Source: Fredricksoniimonas sp964643325
GTDB lineage: Bacteria; Omnitrophota; Gorgyraeia; Zapsychrales; Fredricksoniimonadaceae
Direction of reading: 5' to 3'
Assembly (NCBI GenBank): GCA_964643325.1
Contig: CAZXSE010000026.1
Span: 1-12,287, forward strand
Length of the DNA: 12,287 nucleotides
Positions within the stretch are counted from its first letter, which is position 1. Every line of letters starts with the position of its first letter. A program made the translations under genes and the position numbers. Of this stretch, positions 4,451 through 12,287 are shown in pieces. Under the pieces are notes generated by a model. That model made no database searches, had not been told where the DNA came from, and saw only the letters and a list, made by a program, of their open reading frames with translations.

Positions 4451-7400
4451 TCAGGAAGCTTTGTTTTGAGAATGGTCCGCAGCCACCAGCATGTAAACGG
4501 CAGGAACGACAAATATCGTGAACATGGTCCCGATCGACATCCCCGTCATGATAACAAGCCCCATATTAAAACGCCCCGCTGCCCCGGCACCAGAGGCCGC
4601 CACCAGCGGAATGACCCCGGCCACTGTGGCAACACTTGTCATCAGAATGGGCCTTAACCGTATCACCGCAGCTTTCAGGACCGCCTCGCGCTTGGACTTT
4701 CCTTCACGCTGAAGTTCATTGGCAAATTGCACGATCAAAATGCCGTTCTTAGTAATAAGCCCGATGAGTGTGATCAGTCCAACCTGGGTGTAAATGTTAA
4801 GCGTGGCCCCGCCGACGCCAAGACTGATAAAAATAAGCGCCCCGCAAATGGACAACGGCACGCTGACAAGAACGATCAAAGGGTCCCTGAAACTTTCAAA
4901 GAGTGCGGCCAGCGCCAGAAAGATGATGAGCAAGGCGAACACAAAGGTAACGACCAGCGCGCTGGACTCCTTGACGAACTGCCGGGACTCGCCTGCGTAA
5001 TCAATGGAATAATTCCCGGGCAGGACCTCTTTCGCGATCTCATTGAGACGCTCCAGAACGTCACCCTGGGTAAGTCCTGGCATAGGAACGCCCGAGATCG
5101 TGGCTGAATTCAACTGCTGAAAATGGTTGAGCGTCTGCGGAATAACATTCTTCTTGAGCTTAACAACCGTCGAGAGTGCGACCATTTGCCCTTTGGCGGT
5201 ACGAATATAATACTGCTGAAGCTGTTCGGCATTGAGGCGCTCACGCTGAACGACCTGCGGGATGACCTTGTAAGAACGCCCGGCGAGGCTGAAATAATTC
5301 ACATGGCCGCCGCCCACCATACTGCCGAGCGCAATACCGATATCCTGCATGGTCAATCCCATTTGCGCGGCCTTGTCGCGATCAATGACGATCTCGACCT
5401 GCGGATTATTGAACTTAAGGTCCGTGTCCGCAAAAATGAAGATGCCGCTCTCCTTGGCCTTTGCCAGCATGGCTTGCGAGACATCATCAAGCTGTTCGAA
5501 CGGGTCTGTTGTGCCGATCACGAACTGCACCGGCATCCCCTCGCCCGCGCCGGGCAGCGCCGGCGGCAAGAACGATACCGCGTTGACGCCTGCTATGCCG
5601 GCAAGCTTGTGTTGCAGGTCCTCGCTGACGGTAAAGGCCGAACGCTTGCGCTCGCTCCAGGAGGACAGGACAAGCCCCGCGAACCCGCTCGAGGGTGACC
5701 CCATCCCGTCCACGCGGAACGCGTGCGCCGTCTCGGGGAACGATGCCAGGATGTTCTGGATCTCTCCGGCATACAGGCGCGTCTGATCGACCGACGCATT
5801 CGGCGCGGCCGTATAGAATGTCATGACAAACCCCGGATCTTCCGTCGGGGCAAGTTCGCTCTTGGATGCCTTGTATAGAAAGAAATTACTGGCAAGGACG
5901 ATCAGCGCAAAGACAATAACAACGGGAAGATTCTCAAGAACGCCGGTCAACAACTTCTGGTAACCGCCGCTCAGGCGCGCAAAGAACTGGTCCACCACCT
6001 CCATAAAACTCTTCCTGGTCCCGTGCACATGAGGCTTAAGAAAGCGCGAACCCATCATCGGCGAGAGCGTCAATGCGATAATGGCCGAGACCGCGATCGC
6101 CCCGGTCAGCGTAAAAGCAAACTCCGTGAACAAAGAGCCCGTCAATCCGCCCATAAAACCGATGGGCACATACACCGCCACCAGAACGACCGTAATGGCG
6201 ATGATCGGCCCCATCAGTTCGTGCGCCCCTCTAATGGCTGCATCCATGGGTTTCATTCCGTCTTCCATATGACGGTGGATATTCTCCAAAATAATGATCG
6301 CGTCATCAACGACCAGCCCGATCGAAAGGACCAGCGCCAGCAACGTCAAAAGATTGATCGTGTAACCAAAGATCATCATCACGAAGAAGGCGCCAATGAG
6401 CGACAAAGGCATGGCTACCATCGGGATGATGACAAAGCGAAGCGACCCGAGGAATAAAAAAACGACAAGGGTCACGATAAAAAGCGCCTCGACCAGGGTC
6501 TCAATGACCTCCTCGATGGCGCTGTTGATATATTCCGTCGCGTCATAAACAATGCGGGTCTCAAGCCCCTGGGGCATGCTTGCCTCGATCGCGGGAAAGG
6601 CCTTACGGACCCCGTCGATGACCGTCAGGACATTCGCCGTAGGCGAAGCATTGATGCCTATAAAGACGGCGCTCTCGCCGTCAAAAGTGACCTGTGTGTC
6701 GTAACTTTCAGCGCCAAGAGTGACATTGGCCACATCCTTGAGCCGGACCACGGCCCCCTTGGACGATCTGATGGCCAGCTCGCGGAACTCCTCCACTGAA
6801 TGCATGCCCGTGGATGCGGTCAGATTGACCGAGATCATCTGCCCGCGGGTCGAACCAATGGCCGCGATATAGTCGTTAGCAGCGAGCGCCGCGCTGACAT
6901 CCGTGCCTGTCACCCCGAATGCCGCCATCTTCACCGGATCAAGCCACGCGCGCATGGCGAATTGACGGCTGCCCAGGATCTGGGCGTTCTGCACGCCGGG
7001 GACCGCCTGCAATTTTGGCTGAACGACGCGGATGAGATAATCCGTTATTTTGTTGGTCGAAAGCTCCTTGCTGTAAAAGCCGAGATACATCGAGGCCATT
7101 GAATCGCCGACGGAAACATTGATCGACGGCTGTTCGGCCTCGCGGGGCAGTTGGCTTAAGACCGCATTGACCTTGGTGTTGATCTCGGTGATGGCCTTAC
7201 TGACATCGTAGTTCAGCCGCAATGTGGCGGTGATAATGCTGACACTCTGCGAACTTTTGGAAGTGATGTAATCAATGCCGTTGGCCTGAGCGATCGAGTT
7301 CTCCAGGGGTGTGGTGATGAACCCCGCCACCAGCGCCGGGTCCGCGCCGACATAGACCGTCGTGACCGTGACCACCGCGTTCTGGGTCTCGGGATACTGC

Positions 7401-7504
7401 CGGACGCTCAGCGACATGGCCGCGCGCAGCCCGAACAAAAGGATGAGCAGGCTTACCACGATGGCAAGAACGGGTTTGCGTATGAATATCTCGGTAAGGT
7501 TCAT
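4451..7504 (-). CDS. RND efflux pump inner-membrane permease, HAE1 family (AcrB/MexF-like)
   Basis: This is a 1017-residue proton-driven drug/hydrophobe exporter of the resistance-nodulation-division superfamily. The family size is usually 1020-1050, so it is full length. It has the standard layout: TM1 at about 9-29, a periplasmic porter loop (30-335), TM2-6 (about 338-475), a TM7 region near 525-545, a second periplasmic loop, and TM8-12 near the end. In TM4 the IGLVVDDAIIILENIHRH motif at 395-412 carries the proton-relay pair D400/D401. In TM10 TKNGILIVQFANEL supplies the matching lysine K919. The DD pair marks HAE1 (organic substrates) and not the heavy-metal HME branch. The substrate is unknown. 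It lies 16 bases after the membrane fusion protein gene with only a weak ribosome binding site (GGAAAGAG), so it is probably translated by coupling as the last gene of the pump operon. Confidence 0.95.
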   Translation of the reverse strand: MNLTEIFIRKPVLAIVVSLLILLFGLRAAMSLSVRQYPETQNAVVTVTTVYVGADPALVAGFITTPLENSIAQANGIDYITSKSSQSVSIITATLRLNYDVSKAITEINTKVNAVLSQLPREAEQPSINVSVGDSMASMYLGFYSKELSTNKITDYLIRVVQPKLQAVPGVQNAQILGSRQFAMRAWLDPVKMAAFGVTGTDVSAALAANDYIAAIGSTRGQMISVNLTASTGMHSVEEFRELAIRSSKGAVVRLKDVANVTLGAESYDTQVTFDGESAVFIGINASPTANVLTVIDGVRKAFPAIEASMPQGLETRIVYDATEYINSAIEEVIETLVEALFIVTLVVFLFLGSLRFVIIPMVAMPLSLIGAFFVMMIFGYTINLLTLLALVLSIGLVVDDAIIILENIHRHMEDGMKPMDAAIRGAHELMGPIIAITVVLVAVYVPIGFMGGLTGSLFTEFAFTLTGAIAVSAIIALTLSPMMGSRFLKPHVHGTRKSFMEVVDQFFARLSGGYQKLLTGVLENLPVVIVFALIVLASNFFLYKASKSELAPTEDPGFVMTFYTAAPNASVDQTRLYAGEIQNILASFPETAHAFRVDGMGSPSSGFAGLVLSSWSERKRSAFTVSEDLQHKLAGIAGVNAVSFLPPALPGAGEGMPVQFVIGTTDPFEQLDDVSQAMLAKAKESGIFIFADTDLKFNNPQVEIVIDRDKAAQMGLTMQDIGIALGSMVGGGHVNYFSLAGRSYKVIPQVVQRERLNAEQLQQYYIRTAKGQMVALSTVVKLKKNVIPQTLNHFQQLNSATISGVPMPGLTQGDVLERLNEIAKEVLPGNYSIDYAGESRQFVKESSALVVTFVFALLIIFLALAALFESFRDPLIVLVSVPLSICGALIFISLGVGGATLNIYTQVGLITLIGLITKNGILIVQFANELQREGKSKREAVLKAAVIRLRPILMTSVATVAGVIPLVAASGAGAAGRFNMGLVIMTGMSIGTMFTIFVVPAVYMLVAADHSQNKAS

Positions 7505-7520
7505 CGGGCTCTTTCCGTTA

Positions 7521-8651
7521 TCACATATCCGCCGGCGAAGGCGCTTCGTCCTTCAAGGGCTGAACCGTATTATTGACGGTAATAAGGCTGCCGTTACGCA
7601 ATTTATGAGATCCGGCTGAAACGATCACATCCCCTTCTTTTAGACCGCTGACCACTGACACAAGATCGCCCCGGGCAACGCCCGTCGTGATAAAAGCCTG
7701 CCGAGCCTTGAGGATGGACTTTCCCGCGTCATCCTTGCCATCATCCTCGACAAGAAAGACCGTCTCGCCATAAGGATTAAATGCCACGGCGGTCTGCGGC
7801 ACAACCAGCGTATCGACCGCGCTGCCTGCATCCATCATGAGGCTGACGAACATGCCGGGCACCAGCACCTTGTCAGGGTTCGGAACGGTCACCTCGACCT
7901 GTATATTGCGGGAACTGGTTTCAACCAGAACGTTGACAGCGGAGATCTTTCCTTTAAAAGGACGCCCCGGGAACGCGTCCGTCTCCAGAAAAACATCCTG
8001 CCCCACGCCCACCTTGGCCATGTCTTGCTGGGGCAGGAAGAAATCAACTTTGACGGGGTCGAGCGCTTGAAGGCTGACGATCCTCTCACCCGGATTGATG
8101 TATTGCCCAACGCTCACGGAGCTAATGCCAAGCCTCCCGGTAAAGGGCGCGCGGATGAGCTTCTTGGCGATCATGGCCTCCTGCTGAAGGACTTGCGCCT
8201 TACGGCTCTTAAGTTCAGCGGCATCCGCGTCAATGACCGCCTGGCTCACCGCGCGGACCTCGAACTGTTTCAGGTCGCGGTCATGCACGGTCTGGGCCAG
8301 TTCAGCCGCGGCTTTAAGAGCATCCAGATATGCCAGATCGGCATCGGCGTTCAGCAAAAGAAGCTGCTTGCCCTCGGTCACATCCTCGCCGGAAGCGAAA
8401 CTGACGGCTGACACAATGCCCGGCACTTCCGATGCCACATCAATGCCTTGCGCGGCACGAACATCGCCGATCGCCTTGATGCGCTCCTGCCAGCTCATCA
8501 CAACCACCTTATCGGTCGCGACCGCCACAGGATCCTCTTTCTTGGTCGCAAAATATTTCTTCATCATGTAATTGCCAAAAGCGTGATAGCCAAAAAGTCC
8601 GCCGAACACTACGGCCACCACCGCCAGCATCATGATCATCTTCTTCCACAT
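7521..8651 (-). CDS. RND efflux pump periplasmic membrane fusion (adaptor) protein
   Basis: This is a 376-residue adaptor of the HlyD/AcrA type that links the inner-membrane permease to the outer-membrane channel. An N-terminal membrane anchor lies at about 5-25 (KMIMMLAVVAVVFGGLFGYH) and no lipobox is present, so it stays attached by this segment. A split lipoyl domain follows: the first half around VASEVPGIVSAVSFASGEDV and the second around IRAPFTGRLGISSVSVGQYI. A short helical hairpin (LDALKAAAELAQ to SRKAQVLQQEAMIA) separates the halves. Beta-barrel and membrane-proximal domains fill the rest, with VLVPGMFVSL and the VVPQTAV motif. The hairpin is short, as in many adaptors of MexF/MdtB-type pumps. 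ATG 8651 follows AAAGGAGA with ideal spacing; a TTG at 8672 in the same frame is inside the preceding gene and is rejected. It starts 11 bases after the outer-membrane factor stop. Confidence 0.93.
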   Translation of the reverse strand: MWKKMIMMLAVVAVVFGGLFGYHAFGNYMMKKYFATKKEDPVAVATDKVVVMSWQERIKAIGDVRAAQGIDVASEVPGIVSAVSFASGEDVTEGKQLLLLNADADLAYLDALKAAAELAQTVHDRDLKQFEVRAVSQAVIDADAAELKSRKAQVLQQEAMIAKKLIRAPFTGRLGISSVSVGQYINPGERIVSLQALDPVKVDFFLPQQDMAKVGVGQDVFLETDAFPGRPFKGKISAVNVLVETSSRNIQVEVTVPNPDKVLVPGMFVSLMMDAGSAVDTLVVPQTAVAFNPYGETVFLVEDDGKDDAGKSILKARQAFITTGVARGDLVSVVSGLKEGDVIVSAGSHKLRNGSLITVNNTVQPLKDEAPSPADM

Positions 8652-8662
8652 AACGGTCTCCT

Positions 8663-10159
8663 TTAATCCCAACTTCCGCCGAGCGCCTGGAACAGAGCCG
8701 CCGTATCCGCAAAACGCGCAGCCTGTGCGTGCACCAGGCCTATGCGGGCCTGCTGATATTGACGATCGGCATTAAAGAGCAAGGCCGAACCCACCGCCCC
8801 TGCTGAAAATTGCTGCTCGGTCATCTCCAGCGCATCTTTAGCCACGGACACAGCGTCCGCCTGGGCTTTCAAGGAGCGCGCGTCAGCCTCCAGGGCACGC
8901 AGCACGTCGGCCACATTCCCGAAAGCCGCCAGCACAACGCCCTGATACCGGGCCAGCGCCTCATCATAAGCAGCATCAGCAGCGCGCTTCTTGGCGCGCA
9001 AGCTCCCGCCGTTGAAGACAGGCGCCAGGACCCCCGCCCCGACGTTCCAGGCGATATTATTCGTGTCAGCAAGATGAGGGATGGTGGATGCCTGCGGCCC
9101 GTAAGAACCGCTCAATGTTATCTTCGGATAAAGATCGGCAGCAGCTACTCCCACTTGAGCGGATGCAGCATGCAGCAAAGCTTCCGCGGCGCGTATATCA
9201 GGACGCTGATGCGCAAGCACGGAAGGAAGGCTCACCGGAAGGTCTTCGGGCAGATGAATGCTTTCAAGGCGGAATTCAGTAATGGCCTCAGCTGCTTCAG
9301 GGAACTTGCCGGTCAGGACCGCGATCTGATTGCGCGCCTGGGCAAGCTGCTTCTCGACCGGAATGACGGCCGCGCGCGTCGCCTGGACCTGCGCGCTCTG
9401 GGCCAGGACCTCTGCCTTTGAAACACCGCCGAGCTCGAACTGGGCCTCGACCATTTTTAATTGTTTTTCCTGCGAGATCATGATCTGGCGCATCACCTCG
9501 AGCTCTTCGCGCAATGCCGCCTCACGGATCGCTGCTGTCACGACATTTGACGCAAGCGTGAGATAAGCCGCCTCAAGCTGAAAATTCTCATAATCGATCG
9601 TGGCCTTGAGCGCCTCAAGCGCCCGCCGGTTGCCGCCAAAGATATCCAGCGTATAAGTAACATTAACGGACGCATTGTAAAGATTAAAAACACCGCCCTT
9701 CCCCTCGCCGAGGCCTGAGGCGGCCAGCGTGGATTGCGCACGCGCGCCCGACATTCCTGCATCAACAGAAGGGAATGCGACACTGCCGAAGCGGGTGTTG
9801 AACGCCTCTTTGGCCTGGCGCAAACGAGCCCTGGCTGCCGCCAGATCGGGGCTATCCGTCAAGGCTGCCCGGACCAGCCGGTCAAGAGGCTCTGATTTAA
9901 AAAGGAGCCACCATTGGTCCGGCACCTGCGCCCCGAGGATCAGACGCTGGGCTGCGCCGCCTTTAACATCAGCCGACGCGGTTGCTTCAGGAAGAGGGGT
10001 TGACGTATAAGCACGAACATCAGGCGCCGCGGGGCTTTTAAAGTCGGGGCCTGCCATGCAGCCTGCAAGGCAAAGAAGGGTCATTGGCATCAACAGCATG
10101 CTTTTGAGGGCGGCCCGACCCCTACACACACCATGTTCAGGAAAATATCCCATACCCAT
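8663..10159 (-). CDS. Outer-membrane efflux lipoprotein, NodT/OprM-like (TolC superfamily)
   Basis: This is a 498-residue outer-membrane channel for the adjacent RND pump. A signal peptide (hydrophobic LLMPMTLLCLAG) ends in a lipobox, LAGC, giving a lipidated Cys34 followed by MAGPDFKSP; AGPDF/VGPDY is the typical NodT-family mature start. Two outer-membrane efflux repeats follow (about 95-285 and 300-495), rich in long helices such as LAAARARLRQAKEAF and DEALARYQGVVLAAFGNVADVL. The conserved HQRPDIRAAEALLHAA stretch starts the second repeat, and length is normal for the family. It is the first gene of the pump operon. ATG 10159 has only a weak AGAGAA ribosome binding site; ATG 10153 (codon 3) is another choice, while ATG 10099 (codon 21) would leave a very short signal peptide without positive charge. 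Confidence 0.93.
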   Translation of the reverse strand: MGMGYFPEHGVCRGRAALKSMLLMPMTLLCLAGCMAGPDFKSPAAPDVRAYTSTPLPEATASADVKGGAAQRLILGAQVPDQWWLLFKSEPLDRLVRAALTDSPDLAAARARLRQAKEAFNTRFGSVAFPSVDAGMSGARAQSTLAASGLGEGKGGVFNLYNASVNVTYTLDIFGGNRRALEALKATIDYENFQLEAAYLTLASNVVTAAIREAALREELEVMRQIMISQEKQLKMVEAQFELGGVSKAEVLAQSAQVQATRAAVIPVEKQLAQARNQIAVLTGKFPEAAEAITEFRLESIHLPEDLPVSLPSVLAHQRPDIRAAEALLHAASAQVGVAAADLYPKITLSGSYGPQASTIPHLADTNNIAWNVGAGVLAPVFNGGSLRAKKRAADAAYDEALARYQGVVLAAFGNVADVLRALEADARSLKAQADAVSVAKDALEMTEQQFSAGAVGSALLFNADRQYQQARIGLVHAQAARFADTAALFQALGGSWD

Positions 10160-10186
10160 AAATATTCTCTTTAGATTATTTTATTA

Positions 10187-10216
10187 AGTATGACTTGTAC
10201 GGGATGGCATTGTCAA
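10187..10216 (-). promoter_or_regulatory. Candidate promoter of the RND pump operon
   Basis: A perfect -35 TTGACA (10216-10211) and a -10-like CATACT (10192-10187), spaced 18 bases, lie on the minus strand. An A+T-rich leader of about 25 bases runs to the outer-membrane factor start. The -35 overlaps the stop codon of the GIY-YIG gene. No inverted repeat or divergent regulator gene is seen here, so local control of the pump is not evident. Confidence 0.5.
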
Positions 10217-10527
10217 GCGCAACGGCGGATTTTTCGGCGCCTGAACGAACGGACGAGGCGCTCTTTATCCTTGCGCGTAAGCGTCTTAATACGCGCTTCT
10301 TCCCTGACCGCCGGCTTATAATAACGGTAGGCTCTGGAGTAAACAACTTTTGCCGGAAGGCGGGCGCGCACATACTTGGAGCCGCGCCCTGCACGATGAA
10401 GCTTGACGCGCGCCTTGAGGTCTTTGGTATAGCCGGCATAGAAAGTGCCGTCGCAACAACGCAGGATATAAACAAAAAAACCGGCACTCCGGACGATCTT
10501 CTTCCGGGACCTGACGGCTTTCTTCAT
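10213..10527 (-). CDS. Small GIY-YIG domain protein (YhbQ/UPF0213-like)
   Basis: This is a 104-residue stand-alone GIY-YIG nuclease-fold protein of the UPF0213/YhbQ/Slx1-like type. The domain begins at FFVYILRC (17-24; VYI takes the GIY place) and continues with TFYAGYT (28-34, YAG in the YIG place). Then come R40 and H44 in KARVKLHRAGRGSKYVRAR (38-56) and VREEARIKTL (74-83), which contains the expected catalytic Glu. The tail is very basic (RSFRRRKIRRCA), suiting nucleic-acid contact. Small members of this family have weak or untested nuclease activity, with suggested roles in DNA repair or exchange. It overlaps the stop of the deacetylase gene by four bases (ATGA), so it is translationally coupled to it. 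The functional link is not obvious; this may be an operon of convenience. Confidence 0.9.
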   Translation of the reverse strand: MKKAVRSRKKIVRSAGFFVYILRCCDGTFYAGYTKDLKARVKLHRAGRGSKYVRARLPAKVVYSRAYRYYKPAVREEARIKTLTRKDKERLVRSFRRRKIRRCA

Positions 10528-11930
10528 TCAACCAGCTCCAGCACGCGCCACGCGGTCTCGTCGAGGGTCAGCCCGTAAACAACCGTCTTAACGCAGCTCA
10601 ACACCCTGTCCGGATCCCCGAGGAGTGACACGGGGACCTTGAACTGCCATTCTTTATCTTTCTGTATCGCAAGGATCTCTTTGGAACGAACGGCTTTTTT
10701 TCCGTCCTTGACGCGAACACCCTCATTGCTGGCGGTGATGGCGATCTTGGGCATTTGCGCAAAATCCGCCCCCGGACGGTAACCCGCCAGAGAGACCGTT
10801 ATCCCCTTATCCCTGTCCATTTGGCGCTTGAGCACGACCTTGATCGCCACATAATTCCCCTGACGCGCGTAAGCCACCTCGGCAAAATCATCCGTGGCGT
10901 CCCCCTTGATGTGCCCTTTAGGCGGATCTTTAACGCCGACCTGCTCCCAGACCAATTCTGTGTCAGACGCCATTTGCCGGGCCAATCGAAGGGGCGCAAA
11001 ATCGCCGAACAGCTCATTGTGCCTGGCGAACGTCAACAGATACTTGGGCGCGTACTTGATCTGCGACGGGTACAGTCCGATCGCGTCATGTTTCCTTGCG
11101 ATCTCAGCAATGTCCAGTTGCTGGACATTCCAGGCAAGCTGGCCTTTATCAAGCCCCGGCGGCATGTCCATCGGCAGCTCAGGATGATATCCCCGCGGCA
11201 TCGGCCACCCCGGAACATGGATGATATAAGGAAGCACTTGCGGCTGTTCAAAGCCCGGCTCAACGGCAAGGTCCCACAAAGCAACGCGGGTAAAAAGATA
11301 CGCGGCCCTGTGATCGCGATTGACATCAGCGGGATGAGAAACGAAGATCTTCGTGGGCCTGAAATCGGCGATCACGCGTTTTAAGTCCTTAAGGATGTTG
11401 TCCCCGATGTAAGGCGCTTCCGGCGACAAGGCATCCGTATAAGGGACCTTGCGCACCCGCGAAAGCATGCTGCGGAACGGCTTTGTATCCCCCCAGTATT
11501 TCAAGAAGACCTCCATGGTCCCGTAATCCGGATACCCCAGGGAGATCACATCTCCCGGCGGAACACCCAGCATCCCAAGCCCTGCGATGGCCTCCTGGCG
11601 GCGCATATCCCCCAGCCGCACGAACTCCCGCGGCTTGAGTACGACCCTTTTCTCATAAACGATAAAAGCGAACTCATTGTTCTCGCCATTGGTGACCAGA
11701 CAGACCCGCACCTTGGCGCCGGAAGCAACGGCCTGCTGGATCGTGCCGCCGACCCCGATGGTCTCATCGTCAGGGTGGGGCGCGATCACAAGCACCCGGT
11801 CCTGCGCCGTGAATTTGACAGGCCTGGAAAACTCAAGAGACGTCTCGCCTTCTTCGGAGAGTGCCGGGCGCGTGCAAGCGAAGGCCGTGATCAACAATAG
11901 AGCAAAGAATATTCTTCTATAACGCGCCAT
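10524..11930 (-). CDS. Secreted PIG-L/LmbE-family deacetylase with C-terminal accessory domain
   Basis: This is a 468-residue zinc-dependent N-deacetylase-like protein of the PIG-L/LmbE family, whose members remove acetyl groups from GlcNAc-containing substrates. The N-terminus RYRRIFFALLLITAFACTRPALS is a signal peptide, probably cut after ALS (residue 25), so it acts outside the cytoplasm; a poor lipobox at C19 is a less likely alternative. The catalytic domain spans about 42-315. It has APHPDDE at 50-56 (zinc ligands H52 and D55, general base D54) and HPADVNRDHRAA at 199-210 with the third metal ligand. The last 130 residues (about 335-468), including GNYVAIKVVLKRQ and WQFKVPVSLLG, look beta-rich and are not part of a minimal PIG-L domain. 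They resemble a DOMON/CBM9-like carbohydrate-binding fold, which is a guess. The gene overlaps the upstream antiporter gene by one base (TGATG) and the downstream gene by four. Confidence 0.9.
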   Translation of the reverse strand: MARYRRIFFALLLITAFACTRPALSEEGETSLEFSRPVKFTAQDRVLVIAPHPDDETIGVGGTIQQAVASGAKVRVCLVTNGENNEFAFIVYEKRVVLKPREFVRLGDMRRQEAIAGLGMLGVPPGDVISLGYPDYGTMEVFLKYWGDTKPFRSMLSRVRKVPYTDALSPEAPYIGDNILKDLKRVIADFRPTKIFVSHPADVNRDHRAAYLFTRVALWDLAVEPGFEQPQVLPYIIHVPGWPMPRGYHPELPMDMPPGLDKGQLAWNVQQLDIAEIARKHDAIGLYPSQIKYAPKYLLTFARHNELFGDFAPLRLARQMASDTELVWEQVGVKDPPKGHIKGDATDDFAEVAYARQGNYVAIKVVLKRQMDRDKGITVSLAGYRPGADFAQMPKIAITASNEGVRVKDGKKAVRSKEILAIQKDKEWQFKVPVSLLGDPDRVLSCVKTVVYGLTLDETAWRVLELVE

Positions 11931-12287
11931 CAGCTACGGCCTCCTCTTTTTAAAGCCAGCATTCCCTGCAGAACGCCGACATCTTTATCATCAGCAAGCA
12001 CAAGCAATACATCACCGGCATCAAGCCGCGTGGATCCGTTGGGAATAATGAATTTCTCCCCGCGCGAGACCAGAACGATCAGGCACTTGGGCGGCACTCC
12101 GAGCTCGAGGATGCTCTTCCCGACGACCCTTGATTCATACGGAACGATAAGATCGGTCAGTGTGGCCGGAATGGCGTCGGAACGCTCGAATTCAATGGGG
12201 TATTTCCGGCAGCGGCCAAGCGGCGCGTCAACCTTCAGGAGTTTTGCCACAAAAGGTATGGACATTCCCTGGACAAGGATCGATGCC
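11930..12287 (-). CDS. NhaP2/CvrA-type cation/proton antiporter, C-terminal part
   Basis: This partial gene runs off the right edge; 118 C-terminal codons are visible. The first visible residues, ASILVQGMSIPFVAKLLKVD, match the end of the last membrane segment of CPA1-family K+/H+ antiporters, where a VQG then hydrophobic-PxxAxxL pattern is typical. A regulatory RCK_C (TrkA_C) domain follows (IPATLTDLIVPYESRVVGKS, then a CLIVLVSRGEKFIIPNGSTR stretch and AGDVLLVLADD). RCK_C domains bind small ligands and gate ion transport. An ATG at 12265 exists but is internal: the frame stays open upstream and encodes family sequence. The protein ends LKRGGRS, with its stop overlapping the deacetylase start by one base. 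Ion specificity (K+ versus Na+) cannot be told from this part. Confidence 0.86.
   Translation of the reverse strand, partial: ASILVQGMSIPFVAKLLKVDAPLGRCRKYPIEFERSDAIPATLTDLIVPYESRVVGKSILELGVPPKCLIVLVSRGEKFIIPNGSTRLDAGDVLLVLADDKDVGVLQGMLALKRGGRS

Noticed and set aside
5123..5698. Plus-strand open frame of 191 codons opposite the RND permease; similar long antisense frames at 8810-9421 and 10755-11384
   Set aside because: Composition follows the codon bias of the real minus-strand genes; no motif or start signal supports them.

Overview
Every gene recognised in this 12.3 kb window lies on the minus strand, so transcription runs from right (about 12287) to left (1). The genes are tightly packed, with start/stop overlaps of 1 to 4 bases and clear AGGAG-type ribosome binding sites. 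A three-part RND efflux pump with an outer-membrane lipoprotein channel shows a Gram-negative (diderm) bacterium. A NifX-like/DUF5320/Fur cluster and a [4Fe-4S]-type TudS-like domain suggest an anaerobic or microaerophilic lineage, possibly an environmental phylum such as Omnitrophota. The phylum guess is weak inference. TGA is used as an ordinary stop in several overlapping genes, so the code looks standard.

Layout in the direction of transcription: (1) 12287-10213 holds the 3' end of a NhaP2/CvrA-type cation/proton antiporter (RCK_C domain), a secreted PIG-L/LmbE-type deacetylase with an extra C-terminal domain, and a small GIY-YIG nuclease-like protein, all overlapping. (2) 10159-4451 is an RND pump operon in the order outer-membrane factor, membrane fusion protein, inner-membrane HAE1 permease, with its own candidate promoter. 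(3) 4368-1576 is a CbiM/NikM-type Ni/Co ECF substrate-binding protein, then UV damage endonuclease UvsE, then a DUF523 (TudS-like)-DUF1722 (YbgA-like) fusion. A frameshifted remnant resembling the N-terminus of a MiaB-type methylthiotransferase and a strong intrinsic terminator follow. (4) 1336-1 is a Fur-family regulator, a small glycine/arginine-rich DUF5320-like protein, a NifX/NifB-family protein and the first 35 codons of a second NifX/NifB-family protein that runs off the left edge.

The most informative signal is a near-identical palindrome, TGGAAATAGTTYCCA, placed just before the ribosome binding sites of both the Fur-family gene and the DUF5320 gene. It directly overlaps the start region of a consensus sigma-70-type promoter for the Fur-family gene. 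This points to an autoregulated metal- or redox-responsive regulator controlling a small set of Fe-S/metal-cofactor carrier-like proteins without any nitrogenase genes in view. The second is an unusual pairing: a solitary metal-uptake S component placed directly upstream of a UvsE + TudS/YbgA-like repair pair. No tRNA, rRNA, CRISPR, insertion sequence or integrase was seen. No gene-free stretch exceeds 300 bases; the longest is 1337-1575, described below.
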